64,000 nt of DNA, from assembly GCF_012273895.1 (NCBI RefSeq), contig NC_052119.1, positions 5,651,990-5,715,989 on the forward strand. The letters run 5' to 3'. Under the pieces are notes generated by a model. The model had not been told where the DNA came from, did not search any database, and saw nothing but the letters and a program-made list of their open reading frames with translations. This DNA is from Zerene cesonia (Eukaryota > Arthropoda > Insecta > Lepidoptera > Pieridae). Numbering within the stretch: the stretch's first letter is position 1; the number at the start of each line of letters is the position of its first letter. Position numbers and translations under genes: made by a program. Of the stretch, positions 1 to 12,532 are shown piece by piece.

Positions 1-1734
1 GGTGCTTTATTTATCAACTAATATTATTAAAATAACTTATAGATTCAAAGAACTAAACGAAATTGGATGAAATTTGGTACACATATCTGAATTTGGTGGA
101 CTCTATTTGGATAAAGTAACAAAATAAGTTTTGCTATATTTAACTTACCTTAACCACCATCAATATAATTACAATAAACTGCTTCCCAGGCTTCACCCGG
201 ATTGATATGGGTTTAAAAATAGATTGATTAAATCCTGAATAGTGTAGCTTTATGTGAGTGAAAGAGTTTTCATGATCAGATCAGTACTTCCAAACCTTAA
301 CCCCCACAAAAAATACAAAGTTGTCCATGTTTGTATATTTTGTTCTCTCTTTCTTTGATAATCATAGATTAATAACACAACAAAAATAATTGGGAATTGC
401 CATACTACATTCTAGCTAAACAAGCCAATATATTATCTAAATCAAAATTCGCTAAAATATCAAACGTAGGTAGGGTAACTTCATATTTAACTATAGTATG
501 AAGAAAATTAGCATATGGCTGGAAAGCGACAATCGCTAGTCCCACTCCCAAGTATAATAAAGCAATTATAACTGTCATATTTCACCCAGGTTCGTCTCTA
601 TTTACATTTATATTGGAATCTGCGCCAATCGCCAAATATATTCGTGTCCGTCCATCATTTTGAATAGACTTTGAATTTTAGAATGTACAACGTTTGAAAT
701 TTTGATATTTAAACATCGTTTGATCTCGTTTTCAGCAATCACAGTGACAAATTGTACTCTTTTTGACCGTGTATTTATAATTTTGAATTTCAATACTTGC
801 ATGTAATATCAATGATTTTTGTCATACACACAGATGAAAGAGGTTTTTCATACTTTTTTAATCGTTACATTCATTGGTTTATTACTAAAGTTTAGAAATT
901 TATTCTACTTATATTTCAGTAATTCAAGATTCGATCTTTATTATGATAAGATTTAAATTAAATATAGATGTTAGGTATACTGTTATTATCTATCCACATT
1001 CAACCTATTGCAAAGGATAGAATATTCTTACATTCAAGTCCTCACGTAATAGTTAATACAGTTTGGGGTTAGATGTGCCTCCACCCGCACATGTGGAATA
1101 AAATCGGAAACATATGCGTATTTGCAATTCGGTCCACGCGAAGGCTGCACTCTTCCTGATTCCATTTGGGAATTTCTGTCGCCACAAACTCACAAATCAC
1201 TACTTTCATTATAACGCTGTTTCTCTTCGCTCATACGTATCCAACTGAACTTCGAGACACGCTTCATTTTAAACCTTGCAATTAATGTTCGTTGTTTCGA
1301 GGATTTTTAATCAAACATCAGCTCTACGATACTACTATTCTTACGAAATTTTATTGTATTTTTCTATAATATAATGGCTAAAATATAATGGCCATAAACA
1401 AATATTTATTACCTTTTTAAATATTTGTTTAATTTGCAAAAACGTTTATCTATTCTCAAAGCATTATTTTTAAACACGTCCAATTTTACTCGTGTAAGCT
1501 TCTAAATCAATATATATTTAAAAGCAGAAGTGACGCAGCGCGCCATTACTAATAAAACTTCAAATCCCTGGATGAAATAAAAATTCTTACCGCGCGTCCA
1601 AATAAATAACATTGACAGGCGTACGTAATAGCTTTTACACATCCGCTGGTCAAAACGGGCAACGCGTTTTATCCTATTATTGTTTCTGAGAAATTGTTAC
1701 AGTTTTGAAGAGTGACCCTGCCGTTTTTCTTCCG

Positions 1735-1925
1735 CAGCTAGTCGGCCGGAATGAAAAATTTTTCAAGTCAGTCCCCCGTCTCCCTGGGGTGCCGTAAAGC
1801 CTGGACGCCGGACACTCCGCGGCCGACCGCCGTCGCACAATTTGTCATATTCATATGTTAACGTGCCCGTCTTTTCTTGCAAAAAGTGGATAACTTAATT
1901 CCGGGGACGGGGGGCCGTTATTCGA
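1735..1925. promoter_or_regulatory. GC-richer island, possible conserved non-coding element
   Basis: This island contains CCGCGGCCGACCGCCGTCG and GGGGACGGGGGGCCG within AT-rich surroundings. No repeat family is recognised and no reading frame looks like a protein. Such islands in insect gene deserts can be enhancers or unannotated promoters; that is inference from composition only. Confidence 0.2.
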
Positions 1926-2802
1926 TTTGTGGACATTCAAATTTCATGTCTTGTTATGGTAATACAGGTGTTGTTTCGCCTCCAGCGGCTTTCATTTGTT
2001 TTGACGAGGGACGAGACCGCGGTTGCGATGTTTTAAGATTTTTTGTACGACGGATTGTTGTTGTGGCTTTGGAAAGGGACATTTTTATTGCAATGCAATA
2101 AATAACTGAGAAAATTTGTTTCATTCATTATTATCATACTACAAAAAATAATATATGTATTAACAGCTTTATAGTTATAAAAGTATGAAATTATGTAATC
2201 ATAACAAAGTTTAAAATTGAGCAGGAAAACTTTATACCGATAATTTTATGAAAAGTAAAAACCCTAAGAGATTGTTCCGAATTATTCCAACAATCGCTTG
2301 ACATTTCTGTTTCGTTCCTAAAAAGCAAAAGGAACAAATCATCCATGTAAGCAACTCTAGAACTGAGAAGGTCCCGCGCCAATATCAATAACCCATATAA
2401 TTGATGGCTTGTCCGATTTCTTTCGACCGCCCGTTTCTCACTCGCTTTACGACATACGTGGTTCATGGAAGTATAAGTTAATTTTATTAGTTTTATAGTT
2501 ATTAGTGATCTGGTATAGATAATGCGAAGATTAAATCAGTATTTATGTATGAATTGTAAAAAGGAAAACATGGCTATAGATGTAATCCTGTAGGACATAT
2601 ACCAATACATTAAAGCTTATTTCAATTGTTCCAAAAGCATTATATTTATACATTGTAATAAGGGAATCTATTGATTCTTAATAAATTTATTAATTTAGCA
2701 GAAATGAAATTCATGGAAAGCTAAAGTTGTTTCGTTATTTCGTTACATTAATAATCATTATCTATCATAAAAATAATCAAACATGAAAAAAAAATAAATA
2801 GT

Positions 2803-2862
2803 CTCTCATGTGGCCCCATCTTAATTTGGTCTAGTTCTGACAATTCAAGACTTTAGTTTTAT
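2803..2862 (+). repeat. Fragment of TCTAGTTCTGACAA repeat family
   Basis: A short stretch with CATGTGGCCCCATCTTAA followed by GGTCTAGTTCTGACAA. The same order of motifs occurs in longer copies at 34232-34415 (plus) and 61478-61600 (minus), so this is a truncated relic of one interspersed family, common in lepidopteran genomes. Confidence 0.55.
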
Positions 2863-3479
2863 GTTAAAAATTATCATTTTAAAACCAAATGCATTCACCA
2901 AAAATAAGAATCACGCTCTCAATACAACACCTAAATATAGTATACCTATAATGCTTTACTAAATTAAAAATTATCGCATAATCTATCATATCTCATCAAA
3001 TAAATTAACATCATTACTCGCTACGTTAATGGTGCTTATTACTTAAATTTGCTCCCGCAGCGTCATTTAACGCAACTAGCAAAGTAAACAGAATTTTTGT
3101 CACCATATCCAATGAAATTAACTGCCTTCCACTCGATGACTTTAACTTATGACATGGCCACACGCGATCGCGTCACGGTAATGACAGAATAATAAATTAT
3201 GTTGTAATAAGTTATTATAATGTCCACTTGGGTATATGTCCCCGAGTGGATGGGTGTGTTAATGCGAATTTACTAAATTAAATTTAGTTTTGTATAGGTA
3301 ATAAAGGGTTGAACGCGATGGTATCGATATTGTGAAGTAGCATGATACCGTTGTACCGGGTAATGCCTTTGGAAATTTTTATTTTTATGTTAAATGACAG
3401 CTATAGAATCATATATTATTCACACATATTCTTTATTAAAATTAGATTTCGATACTGATTATTACGCTCTTTCTTCATT

Positions 3480-3620
3480 TCAAACTCAAACTCAAATTCA
3501 AACGTATATTTATTCAATTTGATTTCTTATAGAAGCACTTTTGAATCGTCATTACATAGTTTTAACATTTACCACTGATTCAGAAAGCAGTTTCTACAGA
3601 GAAGAGCCGGCAAGAAACGC
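3480..3620 (-). repeat. Interspersed repeat with CAAACT-rich end, copy 1
   Basis: It begins with repeated CTCAAA units, then TTTATTCAATTTGATTTC, TAGAAGCACTTTTGAATCGTC and ends near GAGCCGGCAAGAAACGC. A second, shorter copy sits at 12446-12532. On the minus strand the TTTGAG units would be a 3' tail, as expected for a retroposed element, so minus orientation is inferred. Confidence 0.6.
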
Positions 3621-4256
3621 GGTATTTCTATATCTTATTGTTTATTCTATATTGTAATGCATAGTTACTAATATTTTAACCGCGAAAGCATGAATGTATG
3701 AATATCAAACCTTGGATAGATCAAATCTAACAAAAAGACAGGTTATTGGCATGATATTGTCGGTCCCAATATCAGTAGGTAAGTACTTCATTGAGGTGAA
3801 ATAGGGGATAATAGGTAAGAAGATCAACTGTTGCATGATAAGATAAATTATACACGAAAACGACAAGTCTGTGATATTGATACAAAAGCTACTTCGTCTG
3901 CTACCTTTACTAGTTCAAAATATATATTACTGAAAGCTTTCATTTAAAAAATTAGAACGTTAAAAAGGCAGGGCTGAAATGAGCTTTACTTGCTATTAAT
4001 CCGATAAAGTCGGTATATGGGTGTTATAAATTCTAGTACTTTATTTAAGTAAACAAATGTGCATAGCATTTGTCTGTTTAGTATGCACCCTCGGAGAGGC
4101 TTAGATAGCATAAAGTAGTTAATTTTTAATTACAATTTTATTACGAACACGTCCCATCCAATTAAAGGGAATTTATGAGAAGTGAACGTGAATTTTGTTA
4201 CTATATTTAAAATATAAATAAATTGAAACAACTAAATTAAAAATACCATAATACAG

Positions 4257-4330
4257 AGCAGTGGTAGCTCCATGATGAGAACCTCGAAGTTCAATCCAAA
4301 GGAGAATGGAAATGGGACGGGGTTTTAGAC
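4257..4330 (+). repeat. SINE head fragment
   Basis: GCAGTGGTAGCTCCATGATGAGAA followed by CTCGAAGTTCAATCC matches the 5' part of the fuller SINE at 33273-33595 (GCAGTGGTGGCTCAGTGG). The tail is missing. The head is tRNA-like, with a B-box-like region, as in tRNA-derived SINEs. Confidence 0.5.
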
Positions 4331-4554
4331 CAGATCATTTTATATTTAAATACAAATAATTACAATGTTCAATAGTGGATACTGTTTATCTATTGGCATG
4401 GACCATATATCACGATAAAGAGTAAATTAAAAATATATATTAATTCAGCCAATTAATAGGTCATATATTCAAATCACATTTAGAAAATCCCCTTATTAAA
4501 AAAATTTATTTTATTAAACAATTATTTACCACTGGATTGGAGACATATCTAATA

Positions 4555-4680
4555 CTAGCGATTCGCCCCGGCTCCGCCCGTCGTACATATTTAAAGCCTA
4601 TGACACTCAGTGAAGTTGTAGTTTTCTAATAGTGGTAGATCTTTTTGAAATCGGTTTTTGCGTGAAAATATTACAAAAAT
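4555..4680 (-). mobile_element. Non-autonomous Helitron-type element, CCGCTAG family, 3' part
   Basis: Read on the minus strand the element ends in GGGCGGAGCCGGGGCGAATCG plus CTAG, the CTRR-type end expected of Helitrons, with the usual GC-rich sequence just before it. Related copies are at 7215-7366, 36032-36165, 48145-48295 and 52543-52707. The 5' boundary is approximate. Confidence 0.55.
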
Positions 4681-6889
4681 GTCGTAAATTCTTTTTTCAA
4701 TAATGGTTAAGTTTATTTTATCCGGCATCCAATGTTGAATACAAACATTATCTCTGAACTTGCTTGAACTTGACACAAAATGACGCAGCATCGATTATAT
4801 GTTTATATAAATGGCATAGTATAACCTAATGTAAGTAACTCGAAAACTAAGTAATACAACCTCAAATCGAAGAATATGTTAAAACATCCACTCCACCATA
4901 TATGTTGACATGTCCCAGTTACACAATTTGTATCTAGAAGCATTACCCAATACTTGGATTATACGTACCTATTTTTTGCGACCAAACCCTTTGAAATTCG
5001 AGCCGCGAAGTTGCCTGATGGAAATCTGAATTCCCCACGCTTTCCGATACGCGTACGATATCTTATATCCTAATGTCACTTGGGATACGATGAGTAGTTC
5101 TTTGTACTCAAAGGCACCTGTTTTTTACATAAACAGAATCTATTTTCTTGGTAACGGCGATGTATCTTGACTCGTTATTTTGTATGCGAAGTGACAGATC
5201 CACTCGGTACGCTGTAAAGAACACGCTGATATTCTTACATTGTTAATTCAAATTTGTATCAATTTGGTTTGAACCTACTTTGAATCTTCATATAATGAGT
5301 ACGTACATTTAATAAAATCGTTCGCTCTTTCGGCAAAGAGTACTGTCTCCCCAAAATCAAACTTCAAACAAATTGTTAATTTATTCGTTTGCACTTTACC
5401 TTATACTGCTGTGGATTTATCAATTTAAACAATAAAATCAAAGATTTTTTTATGTGATACAAAATATTATATCCAATCTCCTTAATCTACGGTTTATCTA
5501 CTCGGCACAAAAAATTAGCGAATACATTAGTACAAATAAAATCACGATAAATAATCTAACAACATCACCATTTGTAATACTTTTAAAAATTATTCTTTTC
5601 AACGATTCAGAAACACACAAATGCACTCGACATAGCGTTACCATTTATCAGTCAATAAATATGATAAAAAGTATTATTGGGGCGCCAATGTGTCCCCCGG
5701 GTCGGACCTAGCCCGAATATTGTTTTTATTTTCATCTTATATTCCAATGTATTTTATTGAAATGACCTTTCGTATTGAGATTTATTTGTCTAAAATTTGC
5801 ATGTACCCACCATCTGTAATATTTTCCTTTGTTAAACCGAAATATTTTCTGTATATTATTGATATTTATAAATGACCACAAGACAAAATCACATGAATCC
5901 CGCGCTATTATTTTTAAATTAGGAATTTGGATATCTTCGATATGTACTGTAAAACGGTTGACAGCTTCTTCTAAATTAACTTTTTAAAATACTTTTCTTT
6001 ATTACATTTCTTTAGATGCCAGCTTTCTATAAATTGCAGATAATAAATAACCAACACAATAATTATTAAATTTCTGTATACGAAAAGGTTCACGATTAAT
6101 TATCACAAATTTAATAGTTAAAATAAACATTTTTATATTTTTAATTTTTCTTAATTTTTCAATTAATGCAATGTTCTGTAAATAGTTATTATTCGTACTA
6201 AGTAATGCATATAATACTGATTGTGTTTTTTTCCTTTGAGTGCTTATCAAATTATCTAAGTATTGGTGATTAGGAGAGTTGGTATACAAATATACATCAT
6301 GTAGTGTACATAAGTGATTATATCAAATATACATCATGTAGGCGATGTAACATTCTGTATATATTATTTGCATTGAACGTCATAAATAAAATCCCCATCA
6401 CAATTCCCTCAGCCCAAAACAAATCCCATAACAATATCCCAATCGACAAACAAACTGAAATATTGTCTAATTACTGGACTAACAAATTTTAAGCGCAAAC
6501 AGTGTCACCTATAGTATGGCAATAAGGGTCGAGGTCCCGATTACCAACACTTTCATATTTACTTATTGTAAACTCACATGACAGGTGCCTTAATAGGCGG
6601 AATGACATGGCGGGTGCGGTATGGCAAAGAATATTGCTATTTGCATTTAAATATTATTTTAGCCGGCGGTAGGTTCGTTTACTTGTATCATATAAAATGT
6701 CGGATTCGTTCACTTGTATGATATAAAATAATAAAACATATGGATAATAATAGTTAAAATTAAGGTACCGTACCGTTAGCGTACAATTTTTTCAATTGTA
6801 AGTGAAAACAACAAAAGGACGTTCAAAGGACGATCAAATATGAACTAAGAAAATTAAATAATAAATAAGTGTAATGTAAATACGCTAAA
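4681..6889. other. Non-coding AT-rich stretch
   Basis: I see no gene, RNA or clear repeat. A small isolated GC patch near 5680-5715 (GGGGCGCCAATGTGTCCCCC) stands out by composition only. Open frames up to about 95 codons occur but have AT-driven codon content and no domain. Confidence 0.5.
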
Positions 6890-7028
6890 TCCTACTAATA
6901 TTAAAAACGCGAAAGTTTGTAAGTATGTATGGATGTTTGTTACGTAGATAGTTGAATAACTGAAATAAGACAAAGGCAACTTTTTATCCCGATATTTCTA
7001 CGGGACACAGACTTGCGTGCGCAGCTAG
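6890..7028 (+). mobile_element. Non-autonomous Helitron-type element, GCAGCTAG family, copy 1 (internally deleted)
   Basis: It starts TCCTACTAATATTAAAAACG and ends GCGTGCGCAGCTAG. The flanks are A before TC and T after CTAG, fitting Helitron insertion between A and T. It has the family landmarks GCGAAAGTTTGTAAG and TTTTTATCCCGATATTTC. Compared with the roughly 200-bp full copies, the middle (ACTGAACCGATTGCAATG) and part of the 3' hairpin are deleted. Confidence 0.75.
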
Positions 7029-7214
7029 TTCTTAATAATACTTCTTCTTTATTTGAACCTGTATTTAATGAAAAAATGCACTAGTTTATATTTTAAGAAT
7101 TTGATACAGCATGAAAATAAGAAAAATATGTTACTATTTCTTTTAATTGACACAAAACAGTAAAAGTGAAATGATTTGCCGATAACCTACCACCAATCTC
7201 TGTATCAATACTTT

Positions 7215-7366
7215 TTATTATAAAACTGAAGAGATTGTTTGTTTGGTTGAAAGCGCTAATTTTAAGAACTACTGGTCCGATTTGAAAAATTTTTTCAGTG
7301 TTAGATAGCTCTTTTATTGAGAAAGGCTATATATGTACCACGGGCGAAACCGGGGTGGACCGCTAG
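7215..7366 (+). mobile_element. Non-autonomous Helitron-type element, CCGCTAG family
   Basis: Contains GAAGAGATTGTTTGTTTGG, ACTACTGGTCCGATTTGAAA and the end ACGGGCGAAACCGGGG, GGACCGCTAG. The copy at 48145-48295 has the same landmarks in the same order. The 5' limit is uncertain. Confidence 0.65.
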
Positions 7367-7439
7367 TCTAAGATATTTATAATACGAAATAATGATATTT
7401 ATACATGAATTACATATAACGTGTCGAATTTTTAACAGT

Positions 7440-7560
7440 TCTTCAAGCATTATCTATGACACCGAACGGCCATCTCTTGGGAAATCCACTGTTGCGCGCT
7501 AGTTACGGGCGCCGCGGCGTAACCCGGGCGCGGTTACCTATACCTGTAATTAATTAATTA
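7440..7560. promoter_or_regulatory. GC-rich island, possible regulatory element
   Basis: Contains TTACGGGCGCCGCGGCG and AACCCGGGCGCGGTTACC next to a TAATTAATTAATTA homeodomain-like run. No reading frame or repeat family is recognised. The regulatory role is a guess from composition and motif mix. Confidence 0.2.
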
Positions 7561-7566
7561 TCGATC

Positions 7567-9798
7567 CGTGTATTATATTTAATATCGTGCACTACTATAT
7601 AATAAATGTACTAATGTTTATTTGTGTCGAAATCAATTTGATATAAACAACAATTGATATGTTGAATGCGGTAAATGTTTTTAAATATAGCGTACAAGTT
7701 TCTTACAGTACAATCGTTATGAAAATACAATTATCGCGAGATTGCACAAAAAGCACGTACATACTTAAAATATTTGAAGTCAATATTACATAAAACCTAC
7801 GTAGGTTAATCCCAATGAATGGAGGTTCACTTTTCAGTCTTGTATAAAGAGGGCAAAATTATTTATAATTAATATTTGTCATATTTCTTCAGTTTCTCTA
7901 GTTGTTAAAAATATCAAACGGTATACGTTCCAATCTCCCACATAGAAAATTTAAGGAAGTCATCAAGTATTACGCACATTTTCCATTCATTTCTATACAT
8001 CAACCGTTTCAATTGATGTAGGTATACCCATCATCAGTTTATAACACGCGAGTCCTGAAAATGAACTCTTTCATTTCTGAACATAACAAAACATTTTAAC
8101 CTCCAGCTCTATCTCTAGTAACTGCAAATAAAATTCACAATAGACACAACTGAAATATAAATGCGAGAGGCGTCGGCGATGTCTGGAAGTGCCAACAATT
8201 GAGACAGTTACCCTATCTCTACAAACCGATAATGGTGCTTGAATTCTCTGGGCACATGTCTGACTGAATGTCGTCTGGATGTAACGCTGTATTTATTTAC
8301 TAGAAATACGGAATGGACGCGACAATTAAGATCTTTTGAATATCTGGAAGTAACGAGATATATATTGTAGTGATGTACTGATCGTATAGTGCGCATGTGT
8401 GTGTTAAATTGGAGGTTTATTAAACATAGTATGGTACATGTGGTCGTCAAAATATTGAAGATTTTATTGTTGACAATCTTATTATTAAAAATGCTGATAT
8501 GTGTGATGCAGCTTACGATAGACAAGAATCAGAGAGAACAGATCTTAAATACCGATGATTTACTAATACTATGGGAACTACACTAAGAATTATACTGATA
8601 GTTTATTAAATTCAAAGACAATTAAGACAAAAATTCCATTATTCGAAATTCAAATATTAGTCGTTAGATCGTGTGCAGAGCAATAAAAACCTTCACGATA
8701 AGCAAGCAGTATAAACATGGACAACATAACGATGGGTTGAATGTGCCCTGACGGACGTAAGGGGGTTGCGGCCAAATTGTAAATAGTGCTAGCTCCCGTT
8801 TAGTTTGCAATATTTGTGCGGTTCCGTGTAAATGGAAAAAGGTGAGAATAGAGAAGGATTCATGCAGAGGCTTCCGAGTAGCGTTAGCAAGAGAAGCAAT
8901 GTTAACAAGGAAATAAAGACCACTAAAATTAGGCAATAAACAGTCAAAAATAAAGATGACAATATCATAAATTAGTATAACATACTAACTATAATACGTG
9001 ACAACTTTTTTTTTTGGTCTCACTTGCGAAGCGATTACACGCATACTAAAAATATTATTGAAAAAGTGACAATTTAACAAAAACCTTTTTTTTCATTTCA
9101 TCACCAAAGCTTAACGAAATATTTGCTTATTCCTCAATAGAAAATACATACTATTCATCTGCATCCTGAATATGTCTAGCGTTTTTATTAAAATCAGAAA
9201 CAGAAGAACGACGACATACTACAATAGACCATATTGTTTTATACTACATTAAAATCTCAAAAATCATTCGCCGTCGTCAGAAATGAACAGAAAATCTCTA
9301 ACAAAAGCTTATCTGTACATAAATGCGGGTACACACGATATCGAAAACGCTGATGTGTGTAAGTCGACGGAAATTAGACGTTACGACATCAGGGAATTGC
9401 CGGCTACGCTGCATTGTATTGTGAATATTGTCTGCTTATGGCCTTACTTTGGTAGTGTATTGGTTCATAGAACATACACGAATTAATTAACTGTAATAAA
9501 ATTAAAAAAAAAATTGCCGTGACATAACAAATTATGTAAATGAATTTGAAGTGTTGGTAAAAACAAATCAAAGCAAACTATTTATTTGTAAGTGTTGGTA
9601 CCTACGTAATGATTATACTGAACAATATTTAAATCATAGCACTATGATTTGCCAATTAAGTAGCATACGGAATATTATTTGTGGTATTCATTCTTATAAT
9701 ATATATATTCAATATTATAACATAAAATGGATTTTGAATATTTACGGATGTGTTTTTCCAACTATTTGAAATGAACACGTAGAATATGGTGATTGTTA
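7567..9798. other. Non-coding stretch
   Basis: No supported gene. The longest open frame (minus, about 8208-8525, 105 codons) shows no domain, and its residue make-up is what AT-rich random sequence gives. Nothing else stands out. Confidence 0.5.
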
Positions 9799-9998
9799 TC
9801 CTACTATCCTACGAGTATTACAAATGCGAAAGTGTGTATGTGTGTTTGTTATTCTTTCACGCTAAAACTACTGTACCGATTGCAATGAAATTTGGTACCT
9901 AGATAGCTGAACCACTGGAATACCATATAGGCAACTTTTAATCCCGATATTCCTACGGGATACGGACTTACGCGGGTGAAGCCGTGGGGCGCAGCTAG
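9799..9998 (+). mobile_element. Non-autonomous Helitron-type element, GCAGCTAG family, copy 2
   Basis: Starts TCCTACTATCCTACG (TCCTA twice) and ends GGGGCGCAGCTAG, with A before and T after. Internal landmarks are AAATGCGAAAGTGTG, CCGATTGCAATGAAATTTGG, CCCGATATTCCTACGGGATA and CGCGGGTGAAGCCGTGGGGC. The last can fold into the short hairpin expected before a Helitron 3' end. Confidence 0.8.
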
Positions 9999-10329
9999 TA
10001 ATATATAATTTGAATGCTCTTATTAATAAACTAATACATTTATTCAATACATCTAAGGCTCTTATAATCATCCGAATTTTTTTGGTCTTTGCAATAAAAA
10101 TCACAAACTTAGAAAGTTTAATGCACTACATATATGCCATATACTACTTATATATACCAAATAATATTAATACCTTACTTATTGTATATTATATATTATT
10201 TGAATGAAATTTAAAACGACTTGTATATGCATAGAATTAGAGTGCCTTGTGAATCAATATTTTTCTTATTTTAAAACAAAAAATTTTTGTATGAATTAAT
10301 TTAGATTTAAACATTAAAATAAAGTTTTA

Positions 10330-10381
10330 TACTATTATTAAATACTATTATTTAATACTATTATTAAATACTATTATAAAG
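10330..10381. repeat. 13-bp tandem repeat, four units
   Basis: Four adjoining 13-bp units of the type TACTATTATTAAA, the second and fourth with small changes. It is a short AT minisatellite with no other apparent role. Confidence 0.8.
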
Positions 10382-10639
10382 AATCAGTTCCTATACCTAT
10401 AGTCTATATTCATCTATACTCTCTAGTGTCTATAGTCGAAGTATAGTCTGTGTCACGCGTGCCTAATCGTGTCACGCGCCATGATTTCCATTTGACGTGT
10501 TTAATTGGACATACGCTAGTGCGTAATTTGTGTTAACTCGATCAATGTGTACGTGTTTAGTTATCAATTTATTATATCTTTGTACCTTTATAAGTACAAA
10601 TAACTATAAATGCAATGGTGCATCGTAGGATATAGATAT

Positions 10640-10849
10640 CGTAGGATATTAGTAGTAATATTATAAATGCGAAAGTTTGTAAGGATGTGTGTGTGTTTGT
10701 CGCTCTTTCACGCAAAAACTGCTGAACCGATTGCAAAGAAATTTGGTACGTATACAGCTGGACAACTGGAATAATATATAGGCAACTTTTTATCCCGATA
10801 TTCCTACGGGATATGGACTTACGCGGGTGAAACCGCGGAGAGCAGCTGG
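10640..10849 (+). mobile_element. Non-autonomous Helitron-type element, GCAGCTAG family, copy 3
   Basis: Carries AATATTATAAATGCGAAAG, TGCTGAACCGATTGCAAAG, CCCGATATTCCTACGGGATA and the 3' hairpin region ACGCGGGTGAAACCGCGG. It ends GCAGCTGG rather than GCAGCTAG, which still fits CTRR. The 5' end has changed and its boundary is approximate. Confidence 0.75.
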
Positions 10850-11159
10850 TTATAAATAAAATACCAGTTTAAATTAAGAAGATAGTAAAAGAGAATAATT
10901 GAAGGCAATATTAACATGCATATAAATTCTTGAAAAAACAAATTGAGCTATGTACGTATTTATGTGAAATGTTGGCAAGAGTTGTTGAAATTGATCCTGA
11001 AATGAACATCTGTAACATCCGTATTTAGATTTTGTGTTCAAATATTTATAAATTGCATCTAATTCTATAATAACATCAAACTAAAAAAAAAATAGCAAAC
11101 AAATTGAGTGACTTATAAACTCAAATAAACAACACACGGAAATATTATACTAAGTCTAA

Positions 11160-11420
11160 ATCAAAAGGGCCCAGTGAACGAGGCGCGAGTAATTAACGCC
11201 ATGAGAAATAATTCACGCACCGACAAAACGAGGATTTTAATACGTAAATGAAATAATTCCTCAGATTGATGACGATACCTCGCCTTTTTTTCTGAATTTT
11301 CCCGCGCTCGACTTTTTTAATTATGTTTTATGGACTCGCGATTCGCAATTTACTGGATTAACTTCGTTTTGAATCGAGCCGTTTTAATTATTTGAGAGGA
11401 TTGCTTTTTTATTAAGTCCG
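11160..11420. promoter_or_regulatory. Possible conserved non-coding element
   Basis: Mixed-composition block with GGCGCGAGTAATTAACGCC and several TTAATTA-type homeodomain-like cores interleaved with GC words (CCCGCGCTCGAC, GACTCGCGATTCGC). It has no repeat hallmarks and no coding frame. The enhancer suggestion is inference; no alignment was possible. Confidence 0.2.
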
Positions 11421-12445
11421 GGAGTTTGGTTCTGTGAAATTTATCGGTATTTTTTTATAACAAACCTTATAAGAGATGTATGTTTAGAATTTTATTTCCT
11501 TATTAACAATTGTTAATGATTTATGTACTTTTATTTATCATATTATTATTATTATAAAATTATTTAAAACCTAAATAATATAGCGTATTGACGTGAAACC
11601 CGTTTTAGCGTATATAAACTTTTACAGTTAATCATAACTTCATAAACTAATTAAAACACAAAACTTAACCATTAGCGAAACCATGTCGTATTTCAGTAAT
11701 TAAAGCTTCGTCCACACGTACAACTCGCCGACAAAACTCATCCACATGAATTCGTCCCGCTATTATAATAATCCAAACTTCTCTCGAAATAACATTAAGC
11801 AAAATCGCCGTCCATTTTCACGCACCGCCACAGAGCAGAAGGAGTGAGACAAAAGCTCTGTCCAGCATGCGGTATCAAATAATTTCGACACCCATCTCTA
11901 CCATTCTATGGCCAGCTCAGTTAAGGGCAGGCTACACTGTAGCATGTTTTAAAATTATATGCGTTTCATTTACAGAGACGAGGACGAGTCGGCAAACAAT
12001 CTCCCTCAGGAGCGAAACTTTCCGTCCACCTAGCGACAATATTTGAAAGTTATTTCAACATTCACAACCCTCATAGGCGCCGTTAAAATTTTCCCTGCCA
12101 CCTTATTCATAATACACATGTATTTTATCTCGTTTCAGCGCGTATACTCGCGCAAAGAGTGTATGGGATGGAAATATTTACAAACTGACATCTCTGAATT
12201 AACGGTGGTCGGCTCATGATAATTTACATATTTAGGTGAAATTAACCTCGTTGCGTTAAATTGTATTATGAATATTAATAGCATGCGTGCGCGAGTAATG
12301 TAATATATTTGGTGGCTAAGTGAAGATCCATCTTTATGACTCAGATTTGAGTGCAAATTTATGTTTATTGTACTGAGTCGAATTATAACTTTCACTAAAC
12401 CTACGGTCAGGCTTGCAGCTTGACAACTTAACGTATAGATAGTCT

Positions 12446-12532
12446 ATTCAAACTCAAACTTTTATTAATTCAATTAGACTTCTTATAAAAGTACTTTGGA
12501 ATCGTCATAACAGTTTAAAAATTTGCCACCAT
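12446..12532 (-). repeat. Interspersed repeat with CAAACT-rich end, copy 2
   Basis: TTCAAACTCAAACTTTTATT, then TTAGACTTCTTATAAAAG and TTTGGAATCGTCATAACAG match the copy at 3480-3620 in order and orientation. The GCCGGCAAGAAAC end is missing here. Confidence 0.6.

Larger units (their letters stand above)
1..4554. other. Non-coding AT-rich stretch, start of gene desert
   Basis: No open frame here is convincing: all are short, low-complexity and lack recognisable domains or plausible splice partners. The stretch holds three old repeat fragments and one GC-richer island, listed separately. A short piece near 60-110 (GAAATTTGGTACACATAT) resembles the inner part of Helitron-type elements but is too eroded to annotate. 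Confidence 0.6.

Noticed and set aside
8208..8525. Minus-strand open frame of 105 codons
   Set aside because: No domain, AT-driven composition, another frame open on the opposite strand; nothing supports a gene.
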